Assembly: GCA_947456185.1 (NCBI GenBank)
Contig: CANGPW010000017.1
Location: forward strand, 1 to 40,941
Origin: Bacteroidota bacterium
GTDB lineage: Bacteria; Bacteroidota; Bacteroidia; UKL13-3
DNA: 40,941 nucleotides
Direction: 5' to 3'
The notes under the pieces were generated by a model, which saw only the letters and a program-made list of their open reading frames with translations, did not search any database and had not been told where the DNA came from. Numbering within the stretch: the stretch's first letter is position 1; each line of letters opens with the position of its first letter. Of the stretch, positions 1-8,750 are shown piece by piece. The translations under genes and the position numbers were made by a program.

Positions 1-174
1 CCTACTTGCTGGATTTCGATTACGGTAACTGAAGGAAAATTCAGACAAGTTAGAAAAATGACTGCCGCAGCGGGCTTTCCTACCTTACGACTTTTTAGGG
101 TAAGAATAGGAAAAATCCACTTGAACAACCTAAAACCTGGCGAAGTATTAGAAGTAGAAAGTTTGGAGGTTTGA
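1..174 (+). CDS. rluE: 23S rRNA pseudouridine synthase, RluE/RsuA family (3' end only)
   Basis: Only the last 57 codons are present; the start lies outside the window. The translated tail contains [20 protein letters not shown] followed by RVRIGKI and LKPGEVLEV. This is the conserved C-terminal segment of the RsuA/RluB/RluE/RluF pseudouridine synthases, in which the basic RQVRKM stretch helps bind RNA. The closest pattern I know is RluE, which modifies U2457 in 23S rRNA. The catalytic Asp and any S4 domain are not visible, so the exact target is inferred. It converges on the giant minus-strand gene across a repeat-rich spacer. Confidence 0.75.
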   Translation, partial: PTCWISITVTEGKFRQVRKMTAAAGFPTLRLFRVRIGKIHLNNLKPGEVLEVESLEV

Positions 175-194
175 TGTTGAACTTTGACAAGTTA

Positions 195-264
195 AGCCGG
201 TTCGGATTTGCAATCCGAATCATTTATCCCGACTAATCGAGAAGGATTTTAAATCCGTTTTTTA
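195..264 (+). repeat. Palindromic intergenic repeat, full copy, with possible rluE terminator
   Basis: The 21 bases 195-215 recur exactly at 347-367. Within this copy TTCGGATT-TGC-AATCCGAA (201-219) forms a perfect 8-bp hairpin. A second small hairpin, GGATT-TTA-AATCC (about 244-256), is followed by six T residues at 258-263. The latter could terminate transcription from the upstream rluE gene. The layout resembles REP-type elements, which are common between Bacteroidota genes; that family assignment is inference. Confidence 0.6.
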
Positions 265-346
265 CCATGCCAATAATGTTTTAAGTAATCCTTTTCCACC
301 AGCATAATCAATGGCTGAACTAAATTTATATTGCTCTGCATAACCC

Positions 347-376
347 AGCCGGTTCGGATTTGCAATCAGTTTTTTA
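347..376 (+). repeat. Shortened copy of the 195-264 palindromic repeat
   Basis: The 21 bases 347-367 match 195-215 exactly, then the sequence jumps to GTTTTTTA, which matches the end of the longer copy. The middle of about 40 bases, including the right arm of the hairpin, is absent. It lies just downstream of the stop of the giant minus-strand gene. Confidence 0.55.
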
Positions 377-395
377 TATCATTCATTAAAAATAT

Positions 396-3300
396 TTACT
401 TCATCAACATCATTTTACTTGATCGAACAAATTCTTTATTTGGATTATAAATATCTGTCAAAACTATTTTATAAAAATACAAGCCTGTTGAAAATTTCTC
501 AGCATCCCAAATAACTTCATGGATTTTTGCTGGCATCTTATTATCTAACAATATTTGAACTAATTGACCAAAAGAATTATAAATTTCTATTTTTACATTC
601 AATTCATTTTGTAATTCAAATTTAATCGTTGTGCTAGAGCTAAATGGATTTGGATGATTTTGATAAATTGAATGTCCATCATTGATTATATTATTATTGA
701 TTGAAGTACCACTTTTTGTTAAAAATGACCAAACAGGCGAAAACGGACCACTTCCCGCATTATTAATTGCATTAACTTTCCAATAATAATTTGTGTAAGC
801 ATTTAAACCATTCACGTTATAACTGCTATCATTGGTGATGGTATCTTTTATTAATGAAGAAAAAGTACTTACATCTGATAACTTAAAATTGTAGTTCGTT
901 GCAGTTGGAACACCATCCCATTTAAACATAAAATTTACAGGTAAACTTGTTGCGCTATTTAAAGGATAAATTAAATTAGGTGATAAAATTGGTGCAGCAT
1001 TAAAAGTGAATATTCCAAATGAACTTGCTGTGCCACCTGAAGTGCTTACTGTAATTACTCCTGTAGTTCCACTTCCAACTACCGCTGTAATATTTGAATC
1101 GCTTAAAACGGTAAATGACGTAGCATTGGTTCCTCCAAATTTAACACTCGTTGCTCCTGTAAGATTTTTTCCTGTAATATTTACAGTTGCTCCAGAAGAA
1201 GCATTTGTGGGTGTAAATGAAGAAATACTTGGAAGCAGGTTCTGACCAACGTTTCTTAATAACGAAACTGTATTTGAGCTAACATTCACTATGGCCAAAT
1301 CCAATTTACCGTCTCCGTCCATATCTCCAATAGATACATTGCGTGGAGAAATTCCGGATGCAAAATCTACTTTTGTTGCAAAAGATATAGTTCCACTGTT
1401 AGAGATATTTTTTAATACTGAAACTGTATTTGAACCATTATTAGCTAAAACCAAATCTAATTTTCCGTCTCCATCTAAGTCCCCAATAGATGTACCGTAT
1501 GGATTAGTTCCTGTTATAAAATCTACTTTTGTTTCAAAACTTCCGCTTGTTATAGTATCTCTGTTAGAGATATTTCTTAAAACAGAAACTGTATTTGATT
1601 CATAATTTACTAAAGCCAAATCTAATTTACTGTCTCCATCTATGTCTCCAATAGATAAGCTGTATGGTTGATATCCTGTTCCTAAATCTACTTTTGTTGC
1701 AAAAGATATAGTTCCAAAGGAGGAAGTATTTCTCAAAACGGAAACTGTATTTGAACCATTATTAGCTATAGCCAAATCCAATCTTCCGTCTCCATCTAAA
1801 TCTCCAATAGATGAACTGATTGGACTAATTCCTGTTGCAAAAAATACTCCTGTTGCAAAAGATACAGATCCAATTTTGGAGATATTTCTAAAAATCCCAA
1901 CACCACCTAACACAAGAACTACAGACAAATCTAATTTTCCATCTCCATCTATATCTTTAATGGATAAATCATAAACACCAGCTACTGGACAATATACTTT
2001 TGTTGCAAAAGATATAGTTCCAATATTGGACGTATTTCTATATATAGAAACTCCTTCAGCTAAATAATTCGCTACAGCCAAATCTAATTTCCCGTCTCCA
2101 TCTATATCTGCAATTGATACACTAGTTGGATCATATCCTCCAGTTGCAAAATCTACTTTTGTTGCAAAACTACTACTTGTTATAGTTCCATTGGCGGAGG
2201 TATTTCTATATATCGAAATTGTATTTGAAGTAGTATTTAATACTACCAAATCTAATTTACCATCTCCATCTAAATCTCCGGTTGACAAATTGATTGGACC
2301 AGTCCCAACTGCAAAATCTACTTTTGATGCAAAACTAGTTGTGCCTATTGTTCCATTACTATATGTAACAATAAATGCTTGTGGAGACTCCGCAATTCCG
2401 TTTCCATTTACCAAAACTCTTATCGGATCATGTATTGCTCCAAGCGGAACTGTAACTGTAAGAGTATTTCTAGTAGCAGAGATTATAATCGCCTTTACTC
2501 CTCCAAACCAAACGGTGTTATTTGCTGCTATTGAACTAAATCCTGAACCGCTAATGGTAACGCTAGTACCTATGATTCCACTGGTTGGGGAAATTGATGT
2601 AATAGTTGGTGACAGACCCTGACTATTTCTCAAAATAGAAACTGTGTTTGAAGCGGCATTCGCTATGGCCAAATCTAATCTTCCGTCACCATCTACATCT
2701 CCAATTGATAAACTGATTGGACTAATTCCAGTTGTAAAATCTACTTTTGCTTCAAAAGATATAGTTCCATTGAAAGAGCTATTTTTATAAATCGAAACTG
2801 TAGTATTGGCACTATTCGCTACAGCCAAATCTAATTTTCCATCTCCATCTAAATCTCCAAAGGATAAATCGCTTGGTTGAGTTCCAGTTGCAAAATCTAA
2901 TTTTGATGCAAAACTACCACTTGTTATTGTTCCATTGGTGGAGGTGTTTCTTAATAATGAAATTGTATTTGAATTCTTATTCGCTGTGGCCAAATCCAAT
3001 TTTCCATCTCCATCTATGTCACCCAATGACATACTGCGTGGTTCTGTTCCAGTTGCAAAATCTACTTTTGTTGCAAAACTTCCGCTTGATATAGTTCCAC
3101 TTATTGAGGTATTTCTATATACTGAAACAGTATTTGAATTACTATTTGCTAAAGCCAAATCCAATTTTCCGTCTCCATCTATATCACCTAAAGAGGCAGC
3201 GATTGGCCCATATTCAGCTACAAAATCTACTCTTGTTGCAAAAGATATATTTCCAATGGTGGAGGTATTTTTCAATACCGAAACTTTAAATTGTAAATTA

Positions 3301-5699
3301 TTGGGTATAGCCAAATCTAATTTTCCATCTCCATCTATGTCTCCTATAGAGATAGAAATGAAAGGCTCAAGTGAAAAACCAGGTATAAAATCAACTTTTG
3401 ATGCAAAATTTATAGTTCCACTGGTAGAAGTATTTCTATAAACCGAAAACGTATATGAATTAGAATTCACTACGACAATATCTAATTTCCCGTCTCCATC
3501 TATATCTCCCAATGACATACTACTTGGTGAAGTTCCAGAACCGGTTGTAAAATCTACTTTTGGTGCAAAACTTCCCCCTGATATTGTTCCAGTGATGGAG
3601 GTATTTCTATATACTGAAACACTACTGGAACTATTATTAGCTACAACCAAATCTAATTTCCCATCTCCATCTATATCTCCAATAGATACATTGCGTGGAG
3701 AAGTTCCAGTTATAAAATCCACTTTTGTTGCAAAAGTGGATGTGTCAATAAATCCACCATTATAAGTAACAATAAATGCTTTTGTCGACTCTGCTATTTT
3801 ACCATTTACCAAAACTCTTATTGGTTTGTGTGTAGCTCCAACAGGCACAGTAACTGTAAGAGTAGTAATAGTAGCATTGGTTACAATGGCTCTTACACCA
3901 CCAAACCAAACTATATTATTTGCAAGGGTTGTTGTATCAAAGTTTATTCCTGTAATTATTACGCTTGATCCAATTGCACCGCTTGTGGGCGACAGATTTA
4001 TGGTTAAATGAGTATAGGTAAATATTCCAGTTGAAATTGCTGTACCAGCAGGATTTGTTACTGAAATTGTTCCAGTTGTTCCATTTCCAAAGGTTGCATC
4101 AATACTCGTTGAACTCACAACTGTAAACGATATTGCATCAGTTCCACCGAATTTAACATTTGTTGTGCCTCCAAAATTTGTCCCTGTAATATTTACAATT
4201 GAGCCTGTTTTACCGCTTGTGGGGGTAAAGGATGTAATAGTTGGTGGCAGACTCTGACCAACGTTTTTTAGCACGGAGACAGTATTTGAAGTAGAATTCA
4301 ATAAGGTCAAATCTAGTTTTCCATCTCCATCTATATCTGCAAGGGATATACTTTTTGGATTAGTCCCAGTTACAAAATCTACTTTTGGTGCAAAACTTCC
4401 CCATGATATAGTTCCAATGGTGGATGTATTTCTGTATACCGAAATTGTATTTGATCCAACATTAGTAACTGCTATATCTAATTTTCCGTCTCCATCTAAA
4501 TCTCCAATAGATACGCTATTTGGCTGATTTTCAGTTGCGAAATTTATATTTGATGCAAAACTCCCAGTTGTTATTGTTCCACTTGTGGAAGTATTCCTCA
4601 ATACCGAAATTGTATTTGAAGTTGCATTTACTAAAGTCAAATCTAATTTTCCATCTCCATCTATATCTCCTATTGTCACATTACTTAAACCATTTCCTGT
4701 TGCAACAGTTACTCTAGCTGCAAAACTACCGCTTGTTATAGTTCCGCTGGTGGATGTATTTCTCAACACCGAAACTGTATTTGAAAAATTCGCTACTGTC
4801 AAATCTAATTTACCATCTCCATCTATGTCCCCTAGAGAGACAGTTAAAGGACCAGTTCCAGTTCCAATTGCAAAATCTACTTTTGTTGCAAAAGTTGAAG
4901 TTCCAATTGTGGAGGTATTGCGCAATACAGAAATAGTATTTGAAGTAGTATTCGCTATTGCCAAATCTAATTTACCATCTCCATCCAGATCTCCAATAGA
5001 TACACTGCGTGGCTGACTTCCAGTTGGTCGATCTACTTTTGATGAAAAGGATATAGTTCCGATAGTGGAGGTATTTCTCAATACAGAAACTGTATTTGAA
5101 GTAGAATTCGCTGAGGCCAGATCTAATTTTCCGTCTCCATCTATATCTCCAATAGTCACACTGTATGGATTAGTCCCGGTTGCAAAATCTATTTTTGTCG
5201 CAAAACTTCCACTTGATATAGTTCCACTTGTGGAGGTATTTCTATATACTGAAACGGAATTTGAATCATAATTCGCTACTACCAAATCTAATTTCCCATC
5301 TCCATCTATATCTCCAATAGATACACTGTATGGATTAGTCATAGTTGCAAAATCTACTTTTGTTTCCATACTGATTGTGTTAATAGATCCAAAACTATAG
5401 GTAACAACAAATGCTTTTGTAGACTCTGCTATTCCGCTTCCATTTACCAAAACTCTTATTGGAGCGTGCATTGCACCAATTGGAACTGTAACCTTAAGTG
5501 AAGTTGTAGAAGCAGAATCAATTATTGCCTTTACTCCTCCAAACCATACGGTGTTGTTTGCAGCAGTTGCACTAAATCCTGTACCGCTAATGGTAACGCT
5601 TGTTCCTATAGGTCCGCTTGTAGGTGTTAGGTTTGTAATGGTTACAGCAAAAACCTGTGTTATTGCTAAACTGAATAATATTGTAATTAGTTTTTTCAT
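396..5699 (-). CDS. Giant T9SS-secreted protein with three FG-GAP/VCBS beta-propellers and five IPT/TIG domains
   Basis: The chosen start at 5699 (MKKLITILFSLAITQVFA) gives a clean signal peptide and 1767 residues; an in-frame ATG at 5738 would put 13 charged residues before it. Reading along the protein: IPT/TIG domain (DNA about 5645-5395); seven FG-GAP/VCBS repeats (about 5370-4255); two IPT domains (about 4250-3765); seven repeats (about 3750-2630); one IPT (about 2620-2365); seven repeats (about 2350-1255); one IPT (about 1250-1010); a fibronectin III-like domain (about 1000-705); and a T9SS type A sorting domain beginning YQNHPNPFSSSTTIKFEL. Each of the 21 repeats carries a Ca2+-loop motif like GDIDGDGKLDL. 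This suggests an exported, probably surface-anchored or released, calcium-binding adhesin-like protein. No catalytic domain is visible and the ligand is unknown. It appears to be a single-gene unit. Confidence 0.9.
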   Translation of the reverse strand: MKKLITILFSLAITQVFAVTITNLTPTSGPIGTSVTISGTGFSATAANNTVWFGGVKAIIDSASTTSLKVTVPIGAMHAPIRVLVNGSGIAESTKAFVVTYSFGSINTISMETKVDFATMTNPYSVSIGDIDGDGKLDLVVANYDSNSVSVYRNTSTSGTISSGSFATKIDFATGTNPYSVTIGDIDGDGKLDLASANSTSNTVSVLRNTSTIGTISFSSKVDRPTGSQPRSVSIGDLDGDGKLDLAIANTTSNTISVLRNTSTIGTSTFATKVDFAIGTGTGPLTVSLGDIDGDGKLDLTVANFSNTVSVLRNTSTSGTITSGSFAARVTVATGNGLSNVTIGDIDGDGKLDLTLVNATSNTISVLRNTSTSGTITTGSFASNINFATENQPNSVSIGDLDGDGKLDIAVTNVGSNTISVYRNTSTIGTISWGSFAPKVDFVTGTNPKSISLADIDGDGKLDLTLLNSTSNTVSVLKNVGQSLPPTITSFTPTSGKTGSIVNITGTNFGGTTNVKFGGTDAISFTVVSSTSIDATFGNGTTGTISVTNPAGTAISTGIFTYTHLTINLSPTSGAIGSSVIITGINFDTTTLANNIVWFGGVRAIVTNATITTLTVTVPVGATHKPIRVLVNGKIAESTKAFIVTYNGGFIDTSTFATKVDFITGTSPRNVSIGDIDGDGKLDLVVANNSSSSVSVYRNTSITGTISGGSFAPKVDFTTGSGTSPSSMSLGDIDGDGKLDIVVVNSNSYTFSVYRNTSTSGTINFASKVDFIPGFSLEPFISISIGDIDGDGKLDLAIPNNLQFKVSVLKNTSTIGNISFATRVDFVAEYGPIAASLGDIDGDGKLDLALANSNSNTVSVYRNTSISGTISSGSFATKVDFATGTEPRSMSLGDIDGDGKLDLATANKNSNTISLLRNTSTNGTITSGSFASKLDFATGTQPSDLSFGDLDGDGKLDLAVANSANTTVSIYKNSSFNGTISFEAKVDFTTGISPISLSIGDVDGDGRLDLAIANAASNTVSILRNSQGLSPTITSISPTSGIIGTSVTISGSGFSSIAANNTVWFGGVKAIIISATRNTLTVTVPLGAIHDPIRVLVNGNGIAESPQAFIVTYSNGTIGTTSFASKVDFAVGTGPINLSTGDLDGDGKLDLVVLNTTSNTISIYRNTSANGTITSSSFATKVDFATGGYDPTSVSIADIDGDGKLDLAVANYLAEGVSIYRNTSNIGTISFATKVYCPVAGVYDLSIKDIDGDGKLDLSVVLVLGGVGIFRNISKIGSVSFATGVFFATGISPISSSIGDLDGDGRLDLAIANNGSNTVSVLRNTSSFGTISFATKVDLGTGYQPYSLSIGDIDGDSKLDLALVNYESNTVSVLRNISNRDTITSGSFETKVDFITGTNPYGTSIGDLDGDGKLDLVLANNGSNTVSVLKNISNSGTISFATKVDFASGISPRNVSIGDMDGDGKLDLAIVNVSSNTVSLLRNVGQNLLPSISSFTPTNASSGATVNITGKNLTGATSVKFGGTNATSFTVLSDSNITAVVGSGTTGVITVSTSGGTASSFGIFTFNAAPILSPNLIYPLNSATSLPVNFMFKWDGVPTATNYNFKLSDVSTFSSLIKDTITNDSSYNVNGLNAYTNYYWKVNAINNAGSGPFSPVWSFLTKSGTSINNNIINDGHSIYQNHPNPFSSSTTIKFELQNELNVKIEIYNSFGQLVQILLDNKMPAKIHEVIWDAEKFSTGLYFYKIVLTDIYNPNKEFVRSSKMMLMK
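1260..5380 (-). repeat. Coding tandem repeats: 21 FG-GAP units in three blocks of seven
   Basis: Each unit is about 150-165 bp and encodes a motif close to GDIDGDGKLDLxxAN, then NTVSVxRNTS and a linker of the form FATKVDFATGT. Units come in two linker lengths: a longer one ending TSGSFA and a shorter one ending GTISFA. The three blocks are separated by non-repeat IPT domains at about 4250-3765 and 2620-2365. Similarity between units is high at the DNA level, which favours unequal recombination. Confidence 0.85.
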
Positions 5700-5848
5700 A
5701 TTTTTATTTTTAAAAAATAGTACTTTTTGTTTTTTCAATAATAAATAATGTTAAACTTTAAAAAAAATATTTTGTAATCTCGAGACATTTTTAACTAAAT
5801 TAATTGCGTTTTATTTACTTTATTTGCGGCAGCAAAACACAAAATAAT

Positions 5849-6505
5849 ATGAAATTTTTTATTGATACAGCAAATCTTGCTCAAATTAAAGAAGCAAATG
5901 ATTTAGGAATTTTAGATGGTGTAACTACCAATCCTTCGCTAATGGCCAAGGAAGGAATTAAAGGCGATGCAGCGGTAATGCAGCATTACAAAGACATTTG
6001 CGAGTTAGTGGATGGCGATGTAAGTGCAGAAGTAATAGCTACCGATTTTAACGGAATGGTAAAAGAAGGTGAAATTTTAGCTGCTTTACACAAAAATATT
6101 GTGGTAAAAATTCCAATGATAAAAGATGGTATTAAAGCAATAAAATACTTTAGTAACAAAGGAATTAGAACAAACTGTACTTTAGTTTTCAGTGCTGGTC
6201 AAGCTATATTAGCTGCTAAAGCGGGTGCTAGTTATATTTCGCCTTTTGTGGGTAGATTAGATGATATTGGATTTGATGGCATGGAATTAATTGCACAAAT
6301 TTCTCACATATTTACTGTTCAAGGTTATGAAACAGAAATTTTAGCGGCTTCTATTCGCAATCCTATTCACATTATCAAATCGGCAGAAGCTGGTGCTGAT
6401 ATTATTACAAGCCCTTTAGCAAGTATATTGGCGTTATTGAACCATCCATTAACCGACAAAGGTTTGGAACAATTTTTAGCCGACCATAAAAAACTAAACG
6501 CTTAA
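5849..6505 (+). CDS. tal: Small transaldolase / fructose-6-phosphate aldolase family (TalB-like, MipB/FSA type)
   Basis: The ATG at 5849 gives MKFFIDTANLAQIKEAND, the standard N-terminus of the small transaldolases, and a 218-residue protein of the usual length (about 215-220). An upstream in-frame ATG at 5804 would add 15 residues unlike the family. The catalytic lysine is K87 in VVKIPM; D6 in FIDTAN, TTNPS (26-30) and SPFVGRLDD are also conserved. The enzyme transfers a dihydroxyacetone unit between sugar phosphates in the non-oxidative pentose phosphate pathway; true FSA activity cannot be excluded from sequence alone. It stands alone, with a strong terminator just after it. An imperfect -7 box (TTTATTTG, 5819-5826) may be its promoter. 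Confidence 0.9.
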   Translation: MKFFIDTANLAQIKEANDLGILDGVTTNPSLMAKEGIKGDAAVMQHYKDICELVDGDVSAEVIATDFNGMVKEGEILAALHKNIVVKIPMIKDGIKAIKYFSNKGIRTNCTLVFSAGQAILAAKAGASYISPFVGRLDDIGFDGMELIAQISHIFTVQGYETEILAASIRNPIHIIKSAEAGADIITSPLASILALLNHPLTDKGLEQFLADHKKLNA

Positions 6506-6516
6506 AAAATTAGATT

Positions 6517-6552
6517 GCCCTAAATCATATAAAAAGATTTAGGGCTTTTTTT
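6517..6552 (+). terminator. Rho-independent terminator after tal
   Basis: GCCCTAAATC (6517-6526) pairs perfectly with GATTTAGGGC (6536-6545), with a 9-base loop and seven T residues after the stem. Confidence 0.9.
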
Positions 6553-6559
6553 ATATTTG
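6552..6559 (+). promoter_or_regulatory. Bacteroidota -7 promoter box for the haaO-merR pair
   Basis: TATATTTG matches the TAnnTTTG consensus exactly, beginning within the T-tract of the tal terminator. No TTG was found 17-23 bases upstream. A start of transcription near 6565 would leave a leader of about 37 bases. Confidence 0.4.
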
Positions 6560-6601
6560 AATTTTTAAAAATATAATTTTCACCCTTTAAATTTTAAAAT
6601 C

Positions 6602-7129
6602 ATGGTAAGAAAACCTTTCAATTTAAATAAATGGATAGAAGAAAACAGACATTTACTCAAACCACCTGTTGCCAATAAAAACTTATATCCTGAAGGAACT
6701 GACTTTATAGTGATGATAGTTGGCGGACCAAATGCGCGCAAAGATTATCATTACAATGAATCGGAAGAATGGTTTTACCAATTAGAAGGTGAAATAACCG
6801 TAAGAATTCAGGAAGAAGGAAAAGCAGTTGACATACATTTAGGTCCTGGCGATATGTTTTTATGTCCGCCAAATACTCCCCACTCTCCTGTTAGAAGCGA
6901 GGGTTCCATTGGGTTAGTAATTGAAAGAGTTAGAAAAGGAAAAGGATTAGTAGATGGTTTGATGTGGTTTTGCGAAAACTGTAACTACAAATTACACGAA
7001 TACCGTTTTGAATTAAGCGACATTGAAATAGATTTTATACCTCGTTTCAAAGATTATTATGCAAACATAGGTTATAGAACTTGTAAAAGTTGTGGTCATG
7101 TAATGGAAACCGATCCAAGATTTGTATAA
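6602..7129 (+). CDS. nbaC: 3-hydroxyanthranilate 3,4-dioxygenase
   Basis: This cupin enzyme opens the ring of 3-hydroxyanthranilate with O2, giving aminocarboxymuconate semialdehyde on the kynurenine route to quinolinate. It is 175 residues long, typical for bacterial HAAO. The iron ligands expected from characterised bacterial enzymes are present: H50 and E56 in DYHYNESEEWF, and H94 in PPNTPHSPVR. Substrate-binding arginines R46 and R98 are also in place. The C-terminal rubredoxin-like metal site is intact: CxxC at 124/127 and CxxC at 161/164. The stop codon directly abuts the next gene's ATG. No other kynurenine-pathway gene is in the window, so whether it serves NAD synthesis or tryptophan breakdown is not shown here. 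Confidence 0.93.
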   Translation: MVRKPFNLNKWIEENRHLLKPPVANKNLYPEGTDFIVMIVGGPNARKDYHYNESEEWFYQLEGEITVRIQEEGKAVDIHLGPGDMFLCPPNTPHSPVRSEGSIGLVIERVRKGKGLVDGLMWFCENCNYKLHEYRFELSDIEIDFIPRFKDYYANIGYRTCKSCGHVMETDPRFV

Positions 7130-7456
7130 ATGCCCAACGAAGAACTTGAACTATACTATATAAATATTGGCGAATTAGCCAAAAAATTTGACGTGTCTGT
7201 TTCTTTAATTAGGTATTGGGAAAAGGAATTCAAACAATTTAAACCCGAAAAATCAATCAAAGGAACGCGCAAATACAGCAAAAAAAACATTGAAGTATTT
7301 AGCCAAATTTATCGACTCATAAAAATTGATGGTTTTACCATTGAAGGTGCTAAAGAAAAACTAAACTATAAACCAATTGTTCAAAATAACCAGCAAGCCA
7401 TTGAAAAGCTAGCTGAATTGAAAGTTTTTTTAACTAAGTTGAAAGATGCGATTTAG
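7130..7456 (+). CDS. MerR-family transcriptional regulator (short)
   Basis: A 108-residue protein opening with a MerR winged helix: INIGELAKKFDVSVSLIRYW (about 11-30), then KGTRKYSKKNIEVFSQIYRL. The region after about residue 75 is short and coiled-coil-like, with no effector-binding domain or metal-binding cysteines. Small MerR-like proteins of this form are frequent in Bacteroidota. Its ATG follows the TAA of the dioxygenase with no gap, so the two are almost certainly co-transcribed and translationally coupled. Whether it regulates its own operon is unknown. Confidence 0.85.
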   Translation: MPNEELELYYINIGELAKKFDVSVSLIRYWEKEFKQFKPEKSIKGTRKYSKKNIEVFSQIYRLIKIDGFTIEGAKEKLNYKPIVQNNQQAIEKLAELKVFLTKLKDAI

Positions 7457-7522
7457 TTGTCAGTTGATAGTTGTCAGTTGACAGCATTTAAAAATTCATA
7501 ATTCAATCCCGATGCATCGGGA
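7455..7522 (+). repeat. Low-complexity AGTTGTCAGTTGATAG repeats and a 16-bp palindrome
   Basis: 7455-7486 consists of repeated GTTGTCAGTTGATA-like units. It is followed by AATTCATAATTC and the perfect palindrome TCCCGATGCATCGGGA (7507-7522). Similar AGTTGAT units occur at 8749-8771. I read these as intergenic repeat debris upstream of ribBA rather than an operator; no FMN riboswitch is visible. Confidence 0.5.
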
Positions 7523-7550
7523 CAAAACCCAAGATTCAAAATTAATAAAA

Positions 7551-8750
7551 ATGTTTAACACCATAGAAGAAGCCATAGAGGATATAAAAAAAGGGAAAAT
7601 TATTATTGTTGTAGATGATGAGGACCGAGAGAACGAAGGTGATTTTTTAACCGCTGCTCGCAATGTAACTCCCGAAATTATTAACTTTATGTCGAAAGAA
7701 GGACGCGGATTAATTTGCGCACCACTCATTGATTCTCGTTGTCGTGAACTGCAATTAGAATTAATGGTAACCGATAATACAACTTTACACGAAACTCCTT
7801 TTACTGTTTCTGTCGATTTAATAGGAAAAGGTTGTACAACGGGAATATCGGCACAAGACAGGGCTAAAACTTTACAGGCATTAATTGACCCAAATACTAA
7901 ACCTGAAGAATTAGGAAAACCCGGACATATATTTCCACTAAAAGCACAACCAGAAGGCGTATTGCGTAGAGCGGGACATACCGAAGCTGCTATTGATTTT
8001 GCACGTTTAGCAGGATTTGAACCAGCAGGTTGTATTGTTGAAATTTTAAGCGAAGATGGAACCATGGCTCGTTTGCCTGAGTTAATTCAAATAGCTAAAA
8101 AGTTCGACATGAAATTAGTTACCATCAAAGATTTAATTTCATACCGACTAAAAAATGAAAGCTTAATTCAACGCTTAATTTCAGTAGATATGCCAACCGA
8201 TTATGGACATTTTATCCTAACTGCTTTTAAGCAAATAGATACTGGCCAGGAACATTTGGTTTTACAAAAAGGAACTTGGGACGAAAATGAGCCTGTATTA
8301 GTTCGTGTGCATTCAAGTTGCGTTACTGGCGATATTTTCCATAGCCTTCGTTGCGATTGTGGTGAGCAATTATCAAAGTCGATGGAAATGATAGAAAAAG
8401 AAGGAAAAGGTGTAGTTATTTATATTAACCAAGAAGGAAGAGGAATTGGATTGGTTAACAAATTAAAAGCATACAAATTACAAGAACAAGGTATGGATAC
8501 GGTAGAAGCTAACTTGCAATTAGGATTTAAAATGGATGAACGCGATTATGGTGTTGGAGCGCAAATTATAAGAGCTGTAGGCATTACCAAAATGCGCTTA
8601 ATGACTAACAATCCTACCAAACGTGCGGGATTAATAGGTTATGGACTTGAAATAGTAGAAAACATTCCAATTGTAGTGGAACCCAATTCCCATAATAAAA
8701 AATATTTTGATACTAAACGCGATAAAATGGGACACGAATTTAGTAAGTAG
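7551..8750 (+). CDS. ribBA: Bifunctional RibBA: DHBP synthase / GTP cyclohydrolase II
   Basis: A 399-residue fusion providing both entry steps of riboflavin synthesis. The N-terminal half (to about residue 200) is 3,4-dihydroxy-2-butanone-4-phosphate synthase, with [10 protein letters not shown] (22-31) and [19 protein letters not shown]. The C-terminal half is GTP cyclohydrolase II, with the zinc-site segment [18 protein letters not shown] and [11 protein letters not shown]. Both halves look active. The start at 7551 ([12 protein letters not shown]) matches the family; the in-frame ATG at 7512 lies inside an intergenic palindrome and would add 13 atypical residues. No other rib genes are nearby. 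Confidence 0.95.
   Translation: MFNTIEEAIEDIKKGKIIIVVDDEDRENEGDFLTAARNVTPEIINFMSKEGRGLICAPLIDSRCRELQLELMVTDNTTLHETPFTVSVDLIGKGCTTGISAQDRAKTLQALIDPNTKPEELGKPGHIFPLKAQPEGVLRRAGHTEAAIDFARLAGFEPAGCIVEILSEDGTMARLPELIQIAKKFDMKLVTIKDLISYRLKNESLIQRLISVDMPTDYGHFILTAFKQIDTGQEHLVLQKGTWDENEPVLVRVHSSCVTGDIFHSLRCDCGEQLSKSMEMIEKEGKGVVIYINQEGRGIGLVNKLKAYKLQEQGMDTVEANLQLGFKMDERDYGVGAQIIRAVGITKMRLMTNNPTKRAGLIGYGLEIVENIPIVVEPNSHNKKYFDTKRDKMGHEFSK

Noticed and set aside
1260-5380. CRISPR-like array from regular repeats
   Set aside because: Units are 150-165 bp, coding and diverged throughout, with no short identical repeats or unique spacers, and there are no cas genes.
1006-5748. Many plus-strand open frames of 60-168 codons across the giant gene
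   Set aside because: They are antisense shadows of the FG-GAP repeats: their translations recur with the same period, lack independent start signals, and the minus frame has clear domains and a signal peptide.
5804-5848. Upstream ATG for the transaldolase
   Set aside because: The extra 15 residues do not fit the family and overlap a likely promoter region; MKFFIDTAN at 5849 is the standard start.
7457-7550. FMN riboswitch upstream of ribBA
   Set aside because: I could not find the conserved RFN-element blocks or a multi-stem fold; the spacer is made of simple repeats and a palindrome.
7496-8065. 189-codon minus-strand frame opposite ribBA
   Set aside because: It is the complement of the clearly conserved RibB coding sequence and shows no recognisable protein features.
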